From NCBI GenBank assembly GCA_021803205.1, contig JAJZMB010000186.1, forward strand, positions 1-41,259: a DNA stretch of 41,259 nucleotides. Direction: 5' to 3'. Numbering within the stretch: position 1 is the stretch's first letter; each line of letters starts with the position of its first letter. This document shows, one piece after another, positions 9,177-17,554 of this stretch. The stretch comes from Bacillota bacterium. GTDB lineage: Bacteria > Bacillota > Sulfobacillia > RBS10-35 > JAJYVN01. Made by a program: the position numbers and the translations under genes. The notes under the pieces are model-generated. The model searched no databases. It worked only from the letters and a program-made list of their open reading frames with translations, and was not told the DNA's origin.

Positions 9177-10031
9177 CTACCTGCTGACGCGCAGCGCGAC
9201 CCACTGCCCGTCCACCAGTTCATAGAGCAAGACGGTGTACGTCTCGTTCCCGAGCCGCACAGCCGCCGATGCCCGGTGGTCCGGCCCGGCGGTGACCCGG
9301 ACGCTCGGGACGGACCCTGCGCCCGGCCGGCCCGCTTGGCGGGCCAGGTTCCCGGCTGCGGCCGCCGCGACGGGATCCGGTCCGGCGGACCGGCCGGCCC
9401 GGTGCAGGGGAAATGTCTCCGGCGTCAGCCCGCCCCCGCGCAGGTGCCAGCCACGCGGACCGGGCTCGGCCGTATAAAACCCGGCCGCGTACCCGAGCAC
9501 CGCATGGGGCGTCTCACCCCCGATCTCCGCGAGCGTGCGGACCTCGACAAACACCCGCTCCGCGCTGGGATCCCCGGCGGGGGGGCCTGCGGGAATGGCG
9601 GCCAGGAGATCCAGGGCGCGCGTTTGGGCCCAACCTTGGACGAAGGCGGAGAAGGGCAGCGTGTTCTGCCAACTCTGGGCCAGGTAGGAATAAGCCCGGG
9701 CGAAGGCTTCCGTTCCGGGCGCCGCCGGCTGTGGGCCTCCCTGTTCCGATGCCGAGCGCCCCGCGGCCTCGGACCTGGGAGCGGGGGCTGCCGCTCCCGC
9801 GACTCCCTGGCCCGTCACCGCGGCCGACAATGCCCAGAAGAAGCCGGAGACCGCCGGTAGCGGTCCGGGGGCCGCGGCCGGGAGGACATCCGGCACCGGG
9901 AGCGCGGGACGGGCGAGGTCCCCGAGCGGGCGGGTCGCCGGTTGTGCCGCGGAGCCGTGCGGCGGCAGCCAACTCGCCGCGGCCAGAAGCAGCAGGGTGC
10001 CCGCCGCGGCTGCCGCGGTACGCCGGAACAC
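9177..10031 (-). CDS. predicted exported protein of unknown function
   Basis: The 284-residue product starts at a GTG preceded by AAGGGGGTC. It has a typical signal peptide: two arginines, a hydrophobic core (AAAAAGTLLLLAAASWL) and a probable cleavage site near residue 30 (GSAAQ). A Pro/Ala-rich linker follows to about residue 110. A compact C-terminal region begins FARAYSYLAQSWQNTLPF and ends with short strands such as ETYTVLLYELVDGQWVALRVSR. That layout suggests an NTF2-like or small beta-rich extracytoplasmic domain, but I do not recognise the family. It is divergent from the lipoprotein gene at 10408; both may be lineage-specific envelope proteins. Confidence 0.75.
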   Translation of the reverse strand: MFRRTAAAAAGTLLLLAAASWLPPHGSAAQPATRPLGDLARPALPVPDVLPAAAPGPLPAVSGFFWALSAAVTGQGVAGAAAPAPRSEAAGRSASEQGGPQPAAPGTEAFARAYSYLAQSWQNTLPFSAFVQGWAQTRALDLLAAIPAGPPAGDPSAERVFVEVRTLAEIGGETPHAVLGYAAGFYTAEPGPRGWHLRGGGLTPETFPLHRAGRSAGPDPVAAAAAGNLARQAGRPGAGSVPSVRVTAGPDHRASAAVRLGNETYTVLLYELVDGQWVALRVSR

Positions 10032-10170
10032 GGCCCGACCCCCTTCCGTCCTCCGCCTGCGGGTGTATGCGCCGGAGTGCGGAGGCAGTACGGGTCCCGA
10101 GTGGGGATCTCGGGGCCGAGGGTGCACAGGGTATTTTGTTCGATGGTCTCCACCAGTGCTGCAGGAATCT

Positions 10171-10202
10171 CCCGTGGTGCGTCCAAGTTGACGCACCACG
10201 GG
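10171..10202. promoter_or_regulatory. 13-bp perfect inverted repeat in a divergent intergenic region
   Basis: CCCGTGGTGCGTC (10171-10183) is exactly complementary to GACGCACCACGGG (10190-10202) with a six-base loop. It lies between two divergent genes for exported proteins. No T-run follows on either strand, so a simple terminator is unlikely. It could be an operator or an RNA hairpin. Confidence 0.6.
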
Positions 10203-10288
10203 TTGATCGGGGGGTGCGGTCGGACCAGCGTTCCGTGTGTCTGCGGGGAACCGGTCGGACCGGCGGTGCAGGGTCCCGGCAGGGCGAT

Positions 10289-10294
10289 TATAAT
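10289..10294 (+). promoter_or_regulatory. consensus -10 box upstream of the lipoprotein gene
   Basis: A perfect TATAAT lies 114 bases upstream of the chosen lipoprotein start. No good -35 hexamer is found 16-18 bases upstream, so an activator or another sigma factor may be involved. Otherwise the 375-base gap holds only the large inverted repeat. Confidence 0.45.
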
Positions 10295-10407
10295 AGTGTG
10301 CTGGTCTTATACATTGTTCCGCCCTCCGAACCCGACCGTCGTCGAGCCGCGTCTCTGATGGCGTACTTGAGGGGGCGGAACAGCAGATGGCGGAGGTGGA
10401 GGAGCCC

Positions 10408-11205
10408 ATGGTCGAGAGGGAGAGCATGGTCGGACGTCGGGGCATGATCCGATTGGCGGCGGGGACGGCGGTCCTGGGAGTCGGGTCTGTGGCGCTCGCC
10501 GCCTGCGGCGCCACGATTCCGGGTGCCGTCGCCATATCCAAGAGCGGCGGGGCCAGCCTCAACGTCGCCACGGCGAAGCCGGCCAACGCGGCAACGATGG
10601 TTTCGGTCGACAACGGGTCGTACAGCTTGGTGGCCCAGGCCGGAATCATCGGCAGCGGCGTCAAGGAGGACGCATGTACGTACTTCTTCACAAGGGCGTC
10701 GCAGGATGGCACGTACAGTTGCGAGGTGAAGAACCAGCCGGCGGCCAGTAAGGATGGCGGCTGGGGCACCGCGGGCTTGATGGCGCGCCAGTCCGGAGAC
10801 GCCGGTTCGCCGATGGTGGGCATCTTCGCGACCACCCAGCAGGGTGTGCAGTTCATGTGGCGTTCGACCTACCGGGGAGCGACGTCGATCTGGCCGATGG
10901 CCATCGCCATCGGTGTCAATGCGCCGATCTGGGTGCAGTTGGCCAAGTCCGGCAGCAACTGGACGGTGATGTACTCGCAGACCGGCAAGGCCGGATCGTG
11001 GAAGAATTCGACGTCCATGTCGGTGCCGTTCTCGGGCAACTCCTATCTGATCGGTCTCGCGGCCTCGTCCCATTCGAAGGCCCAGGCACTGGACGTCTTC
11101 TCGGAGTTGACCGGGTTCAAGACCGCTCCGTCAATGTATCTGGACATCAATGCCGCCAACACCGCCGCCAACTCGTCGTCTGCCTCGTCCTCGTCTTCGA
11201 AGTAA
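10408..11205 (+). CDS. Tat-type lipoprotein with a concanavalin/LamG-like (DUF1349-like) domain
   Basis: The 265-residue protein has a twin-arginine stretch (GRRGMIRLAAG), a hydrophobic core and a lipobox VALAAC. It should therefore be exported, possibly folded, and lipid-anchored outside the membrane. The body resembles the beta-sandwich domain often found in carbohydrate-binding contexts: GGWGTAGLMARQSGDAG, then QGVQFMWRSTYRGATS, then APIWVQLAKSGSNWTVMYS, ending ALDVFSELTGF. The C-terminus is a Ser-rich tail. ATG 10408 has GGAGGAG just upstream; ATG 10387 and 10426 are alternatives. No enzyme domain is attached, so a binding role is inferred. Confidence 0.72.
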   Translation: MVERESMVGRRGMIRLAAGTAVLGVGSVALAACGATIPGAVAISKSGGASLNVATAKPANAATMVSVDNGSYSLVAQAGIIGSGVKEDACTYFFTRASQDGTYSCEVKNQPAASKDGGWGTAGLMARQSGDAGSPMVGIFATTQQGVQFMWRSTYRGATSIWPMAIAIGVNAPIWVQLAKSGSNWTVMYSQTGKAGSWKNSTSMSVPFSGNSYLIGLAASSHSKAQALDVFSELTGFKTAPSMYLDINAANTAANSSSASSSSSK

Positions 11206-11516
11206 ACGCTGCGTTCCCGTCGTGCCTGCCGGGCCGGAGGCGACCGCCTTCGACCCGGTTTGATTTTTCGCGTTGGAGCGCGGACCTCCGGGCCCCGCTC
11301 CAACCTCGCCGCGCCCCTCTCCCCTCTCCGGCTGGATTATTCGCCCAACGTTCGGGCTCTGGGCGGGCGACCGGTTCGGGCCGGAGCATCTCGCTGCTCC
11401 GCTACGGGGGACGACCAGTCATGCGCGGCGCCCCATCCCCATAGGCATGAGCCGACCACCGGCGCTCGCCCGGCCGGGCGTGCGCCGGATGCGCTCATGA
11501 CTGGGGGGTTTTGGGC
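11206..11516. other. intergenic region before the spoIIIA operon
   Basis: These 311 bases contain no convincing gene. GTTGGAGC (11272-11279) pairs with GCTCCAAC (11297-11304) to form an 8-bp stem. A sigma-E promoter for the spoIIIA operon is expected here, but I could not find a convincing match to its consensus. Confidence 0.5.
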
Positions 11517-12605
11517 ATGTCCACGTCGGCGTCGCACAGCGCGGACCAGGGGTCAGCCGGTTTTGCGCGGAGTCGGCCCGCCTTTGCCGGTGGCGTGCGC
11601 GCCGCGGAGCCGGAAGCACAGGTCCTGGCCTATGTCGGGCCCCGTCTGCGCCCGCTGCTGCAACGGCTGCTGCTCCCCGGGTCCGGCCCGCGCTGGCTTG
11701 AAATCCGTCTGCGCCTGGGGCGGCCGCTGAATGTGGTGACCGAGGATGGCGACCTGTGGGTGGGCGCGCGCGGCTCCGGAACCCCGGAGGAGGCCGTGTG
11801 CTGCGGGTCTGAGGACATCGAGCGCTCCGTACAACTGGTGACCCGGGCCTCGGTCTACGCCTGGGAGGACGAACTGGCCCAGGGTTTTTGCACACTCCCC
11901 GGAGGCCATCGGGCGGGCCTGTGCGGCCGGGTGATCCGCCGCGGCGGGCGCATCACCGGTCAGAAGGCGTTTGGCTCGCTCAATCTGCGCATCGCCCGCG
12001 CCGTCCCGGGCGCGGCGGACCCGCTCCTGCCCCTCCTGCGCCGCAGCGGCGCCCGGCCGCTGCCGGGCATTGTCCTGTTCGGACCGCCCGGATGCGGCAA
12101 GACCACCGTGCTGCGCGACCTCTGCCGTCAACTGAGCCGGGGACGACCGGACTGGGGGATCGTGCCCCGACGCGTCGCGATTGTGGACGAGCGTTCCGAG
12201 ATCGCCGCCTGCGTCGACGGCCTGCCCCAGTTCGACCTCGGTGCGCGCAGCGACGTAATCGACGGTGCGCCCAAGGCGGAGGGATTGCCCTTGCTCGTGC
12301 GGGCGTTCAATCCAGAGGTGGTCGCCTGCGACGAGATCGGCGGTCCGGGCGACGCGCGCGCCCTGGCCGAGGTCGCGCGCTGCGGGGTGGCGGTGCTGGC
12401 GACCGCCCACGCACGCGACGCCGCCGACCTCCGGGCGCGGCCCACTCTGCGCTCCGCCCTGCACACCGGGGCCTTCGACTTCGCCGTGCCGCTGCGGGAC
12501 GACCGGACCCCGGGGGCGGTGTTGCCGCTGACCGCCCACCTACCGGGTTCGGTGCCGTTACGTTTGGCGGCACATCGGGAGGGGCGTGCATGCCCGCTGC
12601 CCTGA
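11517..12605 (+). CDS. spoIIIAA: stage III sporulation protein AA (secretion ATPase-like)
   Basis: SpoIIIAA is the mother-cell ATPase of the SpoIIIA-SpoIIQ channel, related to type II/IV secretion ATPases. The 362-residue protein has Walker A FGPPGCGKTTVLRDL near residue 188, then RRVAIVDERSEIAAC, and the Walker B-like region FNPEVVACDEIGGPGDARAL, all diagnostic of the family. It is somewhat longer than the usual ~310-330 because of a variable N-terminus. ATG 11517 has a GGGGGG site about 8 bases upstream; TTG 11511 is two codons earlier. It overlaps spoIIIAB by 16 bases. Expression is expected under sigma-E by family precedent. Confidence 0.93.
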   Translation: MSTSASHSADQGSAGFARSRPAFAGGVRAAEPEAQVLAYVGPRLRPLLQRLLLPGSGPRWLEIRLRLGRPLNVVTEDGDLWVGARGSGTPEEAVCCGSEDIERSVQLVTRASVYAWEDELAQGFCTLPGGHRAGLCGRVIRRGGRITGQKAFGSLNLRIARAVPGAADPLLPLLRRSGARPLPGIVLFGPPGCGKTTVLRDLCRQLSRGRPDWGIVPRRVAIVDERSEIAACVDGLPQFDLGARSDVIDGAPKAEGLPLLVRAFNPEVVACDEIGGPGDARALAEVARCGVAVLATAHARDAADLRARPTLRSALHTGAFDFAVPLRDDRTPGAVLPLTAHLPGSVPLRLAAHREGRACPLP

Positions 12606-13117
12606 TCGTTGCCGGCATCGCCTGCATCTGCACCGCCACGGGCGGCTGGGGCTGGCTCATCGCCAGGCAGTTGCGCCGACGACCGGCCGAGTTGGCGGCG
12701 GTGCAAGCGGCCCTGCAGGCCCTGCGCACCGAGATCGAATACGCGTCCACCCCTTTGCCGGACGCGCTGCGCCGAGCGGCGACTGCGGCCCGCGGTCCGG
12801 CGGCGGCGCTCTGCCGGTTGGCGGCCCGGCATCTGGAAGCCGGGGCCGGTGCCTCGGCGGCGGATGCCTGGTCCGTGGCCCTGGACCAGACCGATGCGCT
12901 GTCCTCCTGGGATACGTCGGACCTCGCGGTTCTCGGCCAACTCGGTACAGCCCTCGGAGCCTCGGGCACCGCCGATCAGGTGCGCCACATCGCCCTCTGT
13001 GTCGGGCGCCTGCGGGCGGCCGAGGCAGAGGCGCGCGGCGGCGCGGAACGGCAGGCGCGGATGTGGCTCTATCTCGGCGTCCTCGCCGGGGCAGCGTTGG
13101 TCTTGGTCACCCTGTGA
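12590..13117 (+). CDS. spoIIIAB: stage III sporulation protein AB
   Basis: The 175-residue protein has an N-terminal transmembrane helix (ALIVAGIACICTATGGWGWL), a long helical middle (ELAAVQAALQALRTEIEYASTPL) and a C-terminal helix (MWLYLGVLAGAALVLVTL). This is the expected topology of SpoIIIAB, a GspF-like subunit of the channel. The motif LRTEIEYASTPLPDAL is typical of the family. ATG 12590 has GGGAGGGG a few bases upstream and lies within the end of spoIIIAA, so translation is probably coupled. Confidence 0.9.
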   Translation: MPAALIVAGIACICTATGGWGWLIARQLRRRPAELAAVQAALQALRTEIEYASTPLPDALRRAATAARGPAAALCRLAARHLEAGAGASAADAWSVALDQTDALSSWDTSDLAVLGQLGTALGASGTADQVRHIALCVGRLRAAEAEARGGAERQARMWLYLGVLAGAALVLVTL

Positions 13118-13176
13118 CGCCGCCATGCGTGCCGGGGAGGCCGGTGCGGCGGCCGCGGGGAGGGGAGCTGGTGGGC

Positions 13177-13371
13177 GTGAACGCAGACATCATCTTTCAG
13201 ATCGCCGGTCTCGGCATCCTCATCGTCGTGGTCCACAGCGTCATCAAGGCGGCGGGCCGGGAGGAACTGGCCTGGATGGTGACGTTGGCGGGCGTGACCG
13301 TCGTGCTCTGGCGCGTGGTCACCGTGGTCAACGACCTGTTCCAGGCCGTTCGCTCGGTGTTTCACGTCTGA
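13177..13371 (+). CDS. spoIIIAC: stage III sporulation protein AC
   Basis: This small 64-residue membrane protein has two hydrophobic segments, IIFQIAGLGILIVVVHSVI and MVTLAGVTVVLWRVVTVV, joined by KAAGREELA. The length and the charged loop match SpoIIIAC. GTG 13177 is chosen because GAGGGGAG lies about 9 bases upstream; GTG 13171 would add two residues. It sits in the expected position between spoIIIAB and spoIIIAD. Confidence 0.92.
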   Translation: MNADIIFQIAGLGILIVVVHSVIKAAGREELAWMVTLAGVTVVLWRVVTVVNDLFQAVRSVFHV

Positions 13372-13405
13372 TGCCGGCCACCGGCCGGGGGGGAGGGGAT
13401 GCGCG

Positions 13406-13792
13406 GTGACCGTGCTCACTCTGGTCGGCTTTGCCCTGCTGGCGGTGGCGGCCCTGATTGTGCTGCGGCCGGTCCGTCCCGAGATCGCCGCGCTACTCAG
13501 CCTGGCGGCCGCCGCCCTGATCTTCACCGCACTGCTGCCCAAGATCGGCGAGATCGTCGCCCTGCTTCAGACCCTCGCGGCCAAGGGGGGCGTCGACAAC
13601 GCCTACCTGGCGGCGGTGCTGCGAATTGTGGGTGTGGCCTACGTCGCCGAATTCGGGGCACAGATCGCCCGGGACGCCGGCGAGGGCGCCATCGCCGCCA
13701 AGGTGGAACTCGGAGGCAAGGTCCTGATCCTGGCCCTCGCTGTACCCATCCTGCTCGGCATCCTGCAGCTCGTCGTGCAACTCCTGGGATGA
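13406..13792 (+). CDS. spoIIIAD: stage III sporulation protein AD
   Basis: The 128-residue hydrophobic protein has three to four membrane segments. The conserved region GGVDNAYLAAVLRIVGVAYVAEFGAQIARDAGEGAIAAKVE (in part) is diagnostic of SpoIIIAD. The GTG start is preceded by GGGGGGGAGGGG. The stop codon overlaps an in-frame ATG of the next gene (ATGA), although a start 51 bases further on is preferred for spoIIIAE. Confidence 0.93.
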   Translation: MTVLTLVGFALLAVAALIVLRPVRPEIAALLSLAAAALIFTALLPKIGEIVALLQTLAAKGGVDNAYLAAVLRIVGVAYVAEFGAQIARDAGEGAIAAKVELGGKVLILALAVPILLGILQLVVQLLG

Positions 13793-13839
13793 GCGCGGGT
13801 GCTCTTGTACCGGCCGGCGACTTGGGGGGAGGGGCGGCG

Positions 13840-15177
13840 GTGAAGGTGGGAAGGGGGCTCCGGGCGCTGTGGCTGTCCCTGGCCGTCGCGTGTCTGGCCG
13901 TCCTGGCGGGCGCGCTGCGCCCCGCCCCAGCCGCCGCTGATCCCTCTTCCGCGACGGTAGCCGCCCCGAGTGCCGTGACCGTGCCGGCCCCGCCGCCGCC
14001 TCCGGCCCCGCGGCTACCGGCGGATGCCGCTGGGGGGGCGGCAGGCTCCGTTGCCTCCTCCTCCGGCGGCTCTGCTGCCCCTCCGGCGCCCTCGGCCTTG
14101 GCGCAGCAACAGCTGCAGGCTATGGACACCGGAGCCGTCGCCGCCTTCGTCGACGGCATCGGCAGTCAGCTTGGCTCCGGTACCGGCTTCAGCTGGGGCA
14201 GCGTGAGCGACTTCGTGCAGGGCAAGGGCTTGCTGCGGCATCCCGGGCGCGTACTCTCCGCCCTGGTCGGGGTGTTCACGGGCCAATTGCGGCAATCATT
14301 GGCACTACTCGGCAGGCTCCTGGTCCTGGTGGTGCTGGCGGGAGTCGTTCGGCAGATCCAGGGCACGTTCGAAAACGAGGTGGTGGCGCGCATCGCCGAC
14401 ACCGTGGTCTTCCTGGCGCTGGGGGTGGTCTGTCTGGCGGGCTTCACCCTCTCCGTGCACCTCGCGCAAAGTGCTGTCGGCGATCTCTCTTCCTTCATGG
14501 TCGCCCTGCTGCCGGCGATGATCGGACTGCTGGTGGCGGGAGGCTCGCCGGCTACCGCCGGGTTGCTGCACCCGGCGATGGTCGCCGCGGTAAACGCCGT
14601 CGGCATAGTGGTGCGCACCGTGGTGTTCCCGCTTGTGCTGCTGAGTGCGGTGCTGGACATCGTCTCGGCCCTGTCTCCGTCGTTCAGGCTGAACAGCCTC
14701 TCTGCACTGATGCGTCAGTTGAGCCTCGGTATCATGGGCCTACTGTTCACCGTATTTCTGGGGGTCGTCGCCGTGCAGGGGGCGGCCGGCGCCGTCGCCG
14801 ACGGCGTTGCGCTGCGGGCGGCCAAGTACGCCACCAAGACCTTTGTGCCGGTGGTTGGGGGAATGTTCGCCGATACGGCAGAACTTGTGCTCACCAGCGG
14901 CTTTCTCCTGCGGTCGGGCATCGGCCTCGTCGGTTTGGTCACGATCGCCCTGACCATGGCGATCCCGGTGCTGAAGATGATGGCGCTCTGGGCGGTCTAC
15001 CGGCTGGCGGCCGCCCTGGCGCCGCCGGTGGCGGGCGAGGGGGCGGCGCAGGTGCTCGGCGGGGTCGGGGGCGCGCTGGTCCTGTTGACCGTTGCCGTTG
15101 CGACCGTCGGACTGATGTGCTTTCTCAGTCTGGCTGTGCTGGTCGGTGCCGGGCGCGCCGCAATGGCACTGGGTTAG
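13840..15177 (+). CDS. spoIIIAE: stage III sporulation protein AE
   Basis: This polytopic membrane component of the SpoIIIA channel begins with a signal peptide (LWLSLAVACLAVLAGAL, then AAADPSS). A Pro/Ala/Gly-rich stretch (about residues 35-85) follows, then a short extracytoplasmic domain and about seven membrane helices. Family hallmarks are AQSAVGDLSSFMVALLPAM, SPATAGLLHPAM and RAAKYATKTFVPVVGGMFADT (in part). At 445 residues it is longer than the usual ~390-400 because of the low-complexity insert. GTG 13840 has GGGGGGAGGGG about six bases upstream. ATG 13789, overlapping the spoIIIAD stop, is the alternative. Confidence 0.93.
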   Translation: MKVGRGLRALWLSLAVACLAVLAGALRPAPAAADPSSATVAAPSAVTVPAPPPPPAPRLPADAAGGAAGSVASSSGGSAAPPAPSALAQQQLQAMDTGAVAAFVDGIGSQLGSGTGFSWGSVSDFVQGKGLLRHPGRVLSALVGVFTGQLRQSLALLGRLLVLVVLAGVVRQIQGTFENEVVARIADTVVFLALGVVCLAGFTLSVHLAQSAVGDLSSFMVALLPAMIGLLVAGGSPATAGLLHPAMVAAVNAVGIVVRTVVFPLVLLSAVLDIVSALSPSFRLNSLSALMRQLSLGIMGLLFTVFLGVVAVQGAAGAVADGVALRAAKYATKTFVPVVGGMFADTAELVLTSGFLLRSGIGLVGLVTIALTMAIPVLKMMALWAVYRLAAALAPPVAGEGAAQVLGGVGGALVLLTVAVATVGLMCFLSLAVLVGAGRAAMALG

Positions 15178-15281
15178 GCGGCGGACGGCAGGCCGGCGTC
15201 AGGCCGCGACGGCGTCGCGGGTTTTGGCGCGCCAGGTCCGCGCGGCCTGTGGGAGCCGCTGCGGTAAAGGGGGGATGACGC

Positions 15282-15794
15282 CTGCTGTCGATCGACCATT
15301 GGGTCCGGACGCTGGCGGCGATCCTGCTGCTGGCGGGGATCACGGAGATGCTGCTGCCCGGCGGCGCGCTCAAGGGCTATGCCCGATCCCTGTTGGGACT
15401 GCTGGTCCTCCTTGGCGTCATGCAGCCCGTCGTCGGGCTGCTCAAGGGTGATATCCGCCTCAGCCTGCCGCCGCTGGAAGCTCCGGCCGGGGGAGTCTCG
15501 ACGCCGGGGGCGGGGTCGCAGGCCGAGATACAGGCACAGACGGCCTACGAGCGCCTGGTGGCGGCCCAGGCGGCCCGCATGGCCGAACAGGTTAAAGGGG
15601 TGCAGGCGGCGAGTGCGACGCTGCGCTTCCGGCCGCAGGCGGGCGCTCAGCCGGCGGTGCAGGCGGCCGCGCTTGAGATCAGCGCCTCGGCGGCAGGTCT
15701 GGCCCTGGGCGATGCCCTGATCCGCCAGGTACAGGCCGCCGTCGCGGCTGGACTCGGCCTCCCGGATGCGGCCGTAACGGTGTCGATCTGGTGA
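15282..15794 (+). CDS. spoIIIAF: stage III sporulation protein AF, apparent CTG start
   Basis: The protein shows the SpoIIIAF pattern of two N-terminal membrane segments. They are WVRTLAAILLLAGITEMLLP and YARSLLGLLVLLGVMQPVV, followed by a soluble domain ending AAVTVSIW. The first canonical start in frame (ATG 15348) lies after the first membrane helix. The upstream frame is open only back to a stop at 15276-15278. CTG 15282 or 15285 lies about seven bases after AAAGGGGGG (15266-15274), which suggests CTG initiation and a product of ~170 residues. A sequencing error or a frameshift from ATG 15275 are alternatives. If ATG 15348 is used, the first helix is lost. Confidence 0.8.
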   Translation: MLSIDHWVRTLAAILLLAGITEMLLPGGALKGYARSLLGLLVLLGVMQPVVGLLKGDIRLSLPPLEAPAGGVSTPGAGSQAEIQAQTAYERLVAAQAARMAEQVKGVQAASATLRFRPQAGAQPAVQAAALEISASAAGLALGDALIRQVQAAVAAGLGLPDAAVTVSIW

Positions 15795-15869
15795 AGCAAG
15801 TTCCGGAGGCAGCATCCCGAAGTGCCGGCCGGCATCGCACTCCGGACGGAAGAAACGGGGGAGACGGCG

Positions 15870-16523
15870 ATGGACGATGGGGAAGCCGGGGGCGGCGGGC
15901 GGCCCGCGCGGGCCGGCACGGCGCTGCGCACCTCCTGGCGGCTCTGGAACTTCAAGGCCCCGGAATGGCGGACGGCGGCCTGGCTCGGCGCCCTGCTGGT
16001 GGCCGGATTGATCCTCTTATTAACCGCGCATCCTGCGGCGCCGCCGAAGACGGCCGCTGCGGGGTCCGTCCCGCTCCGGGCGCCCGGCTCCGCGGCCGGT
16101 GCTCCGCTGCAGGGGACGGAGCAGGCCATCGAGGCCAACCTGGCACAGGCCCTGGACGCCATCGCCGGTGCCGGTCCCGTGACCGTGCGCGTCCATCTGG
16201 CGGAGGGGCCGGTGACCGAGTTCGCCGCCAACACCCAGGAGACGGACTCCACCTCAAGCCAGACCGGGCAGGGCAGCGGCGGCCAGGTGACGACGCAGCG
16301 CAGCGTGAGCCGGCAGTTGGCCGGCGCGGTGTCCGGGGGAGGTGCCGTTCCCGTGCGTTCGGTGCGGGCGCCTCAGATCTCCGGGGTGCTGGTCGTCGCC
16401 GTAGGGGCCGTGAATCCGGCGATCAGGGCCGAACTGGCCGCAGCCGTGCATGCGGCAACCGGCGTTGCCCTGTACCAGGTGGTCGTCCTGCCGGCGACTG
16501 CCGGCGGGAGCACGCGCGCATAG
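15870..16523 (+). CDS. spoIIIAG: stage III sporulation protein AG
   Basis: SpoIIIAG forms a ring in the intermembrane space of the SpoIIIA-SpoIIQ channel. The 217-residue protein has a ~35-residue cytoplasmic N-terminus and one membrane helix (AAWLGALLVAGLILLLTA). The ring-forming domain includes ALDAIAGAGPVTVRVHLAEG and ISGVLVVAVGAVNPAIRAEL, followed by a final helix and strand. ATG 15870 is favoured by GGGGGAG about six bases upstream. An in-frame ATG at 15822 has no such site. Confidence 0.93.
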   Translation: MDDGEAGGGGRPARAGTALRTSWRLWNFKAPEWRTAAWLGALLVAGLILLLTAHPAAPPKTAAAGSVPLRAPGSAAGAPLQGTEQAIEANLAQALDAIAGAGPVTVRVHLAEGPVTEFAANTQETDSTSSQTGQGSGGQVTTQRSVSRQLAGAVSGGGAVPVRSVRAPQISGVLVVAVGAVNPAIRAELAAAVHAATGVALYQVVVLPATAGGSTRA

Positions 16524-16548
16524 ACCCTGCGGGAGGTGCGGTGCTCAG

Positions 16549-17178
16549 ATGGGGGTGACGCTGGTGTTGCGACGTCGCCAAATCCTCGCATTTGCCGTGT
16601 TCATTGCCTTGGTGGTCGGGGCTGTCCTGTTGGTGGCGCAGCACTGGTCGGCCGTTGGACGCGACGGCCTCTCCGGGGCGACCCTCGTTGCGGCGGCGGT
16701 TCGGACGTCCACCGGGGCGACATCGGCCCCGAACACCACACGTGCCACCGGCCGTCCGCTGACGCCGGCGGTGCAGGCCGCGGCACGCGCGGAGGCCGGT
16801 GGAAGTGCCGGCTCGGCCGCCGGCTACTTCGCCGCGGCGCGCCTGCGCCGGGCCCAGTCCGAAAGTCGGGAGCGAGCCCAGCTTCAGCAACTTTCCGCCG
16901 ATGGCCATGCCTCCGCCACGCTGCGGGCGGAGGCGGGGCAGCAACTGCTGCAGCTTGAGCAGCTGCGGCAGGAGGAGACGACCGCCGAGCTGATTCTGCA
17001 GGCCAAGGGCTATGCGCAGTCGCTGGTCATGCTCACTCCGGGCGGTGCCACCGTCATTGTGGGCGCATCCGCGTTTACGGCGACCGACGCCGCGCGCGTC
17101 GGCCAGGCGGTGGCCCAGGTGGCGGGCTTGGATCCGGCGCAGGTCCAGATCATTCCGCACGCGGTCGCACAGCGATGA
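16549..17178 (+). CDS. spoIIIAH: stage III sporulation protein AH
   Basis: SpoIIIAH spans the mother-cell membrane and binds forespore SpoIIQ. The 209-residue protein starts MGVTLVLRRRQILAFAVF, with one membrane helix. A Thr/Ala-rich linker follows, then a helical region (RRAQSESRERAQLQQLS) and the YscJ/FliF-like ring domain, which ends SAFTATDAARVGQAVAQVAGLDPAQVQIIPHA (in part). GGGAGGTG lies about ten bases upstream of the ATG. It is the last gene of the spoIIIA operon. Confidence 0.93.
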   Translation: MGVTLVLRRRQILAFAVFIALVVGAVLLVAQHWSAVGRDGLSGATLVAAAVRTSTGATSAPNTTRATGRPLTPAVQAAARAEAGGSAGSAAGYFAAARLRRAQSESRERAQLQQLSADGHASATLRAEAGQQLLQLEQLRQEETTAELILQAKGYAQSLVMLTPGGATVIVGASAFTATDAARVGQAVAQVAGLDPAQVQIIPHAVAQR

Positions 17179-17554
17179 TGCCGGCGCTTCTGCCGGTAGG
17201 CTGAGGCGCGTTGTGGCGGGTGAGCGGTCGGGGCGGCCGCCAATGGCACGCGCAGCCCGAGATCTCGGCCTGCGCCGTACGCCTGCGGGCATCTGCCCGC
17301 CCTGCGGCCGCCTTGGCTTTTGCGGCGGGAAGCCGTGTTCCACAAACGGTGGCGTGTGCGCGGTCTCCCGGGCGGCAGCCCGGTCGCGAGGCCTGCTGGC
17401 CACAGGTCCCCCTCCGGGATGGCGCCACCCTGCGCCGGTTGGCCTCCCGGCAGGACTACCCCAGCTGCCATACAATGAGCCAGCGGGTGTTCGCTCTGCC
17501 GCCGGCCCGCCGGGCGGCTCAGCCAATGACCGGATCAGTGGGGGGGGGGCAGCC
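17179..17554. other. intergenic region between spoIIIAH and asp23
   Basis: These 376 bases hold no gene I can support. In B. subtilis accB and accC lie here; they are absent. TACAAT at 17471-17476 could be a -10 box for the asp23 gene but lacks a good -35. A 10-G run (17540-17549) ends just before the asp23 start. Confidence 0.45.
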
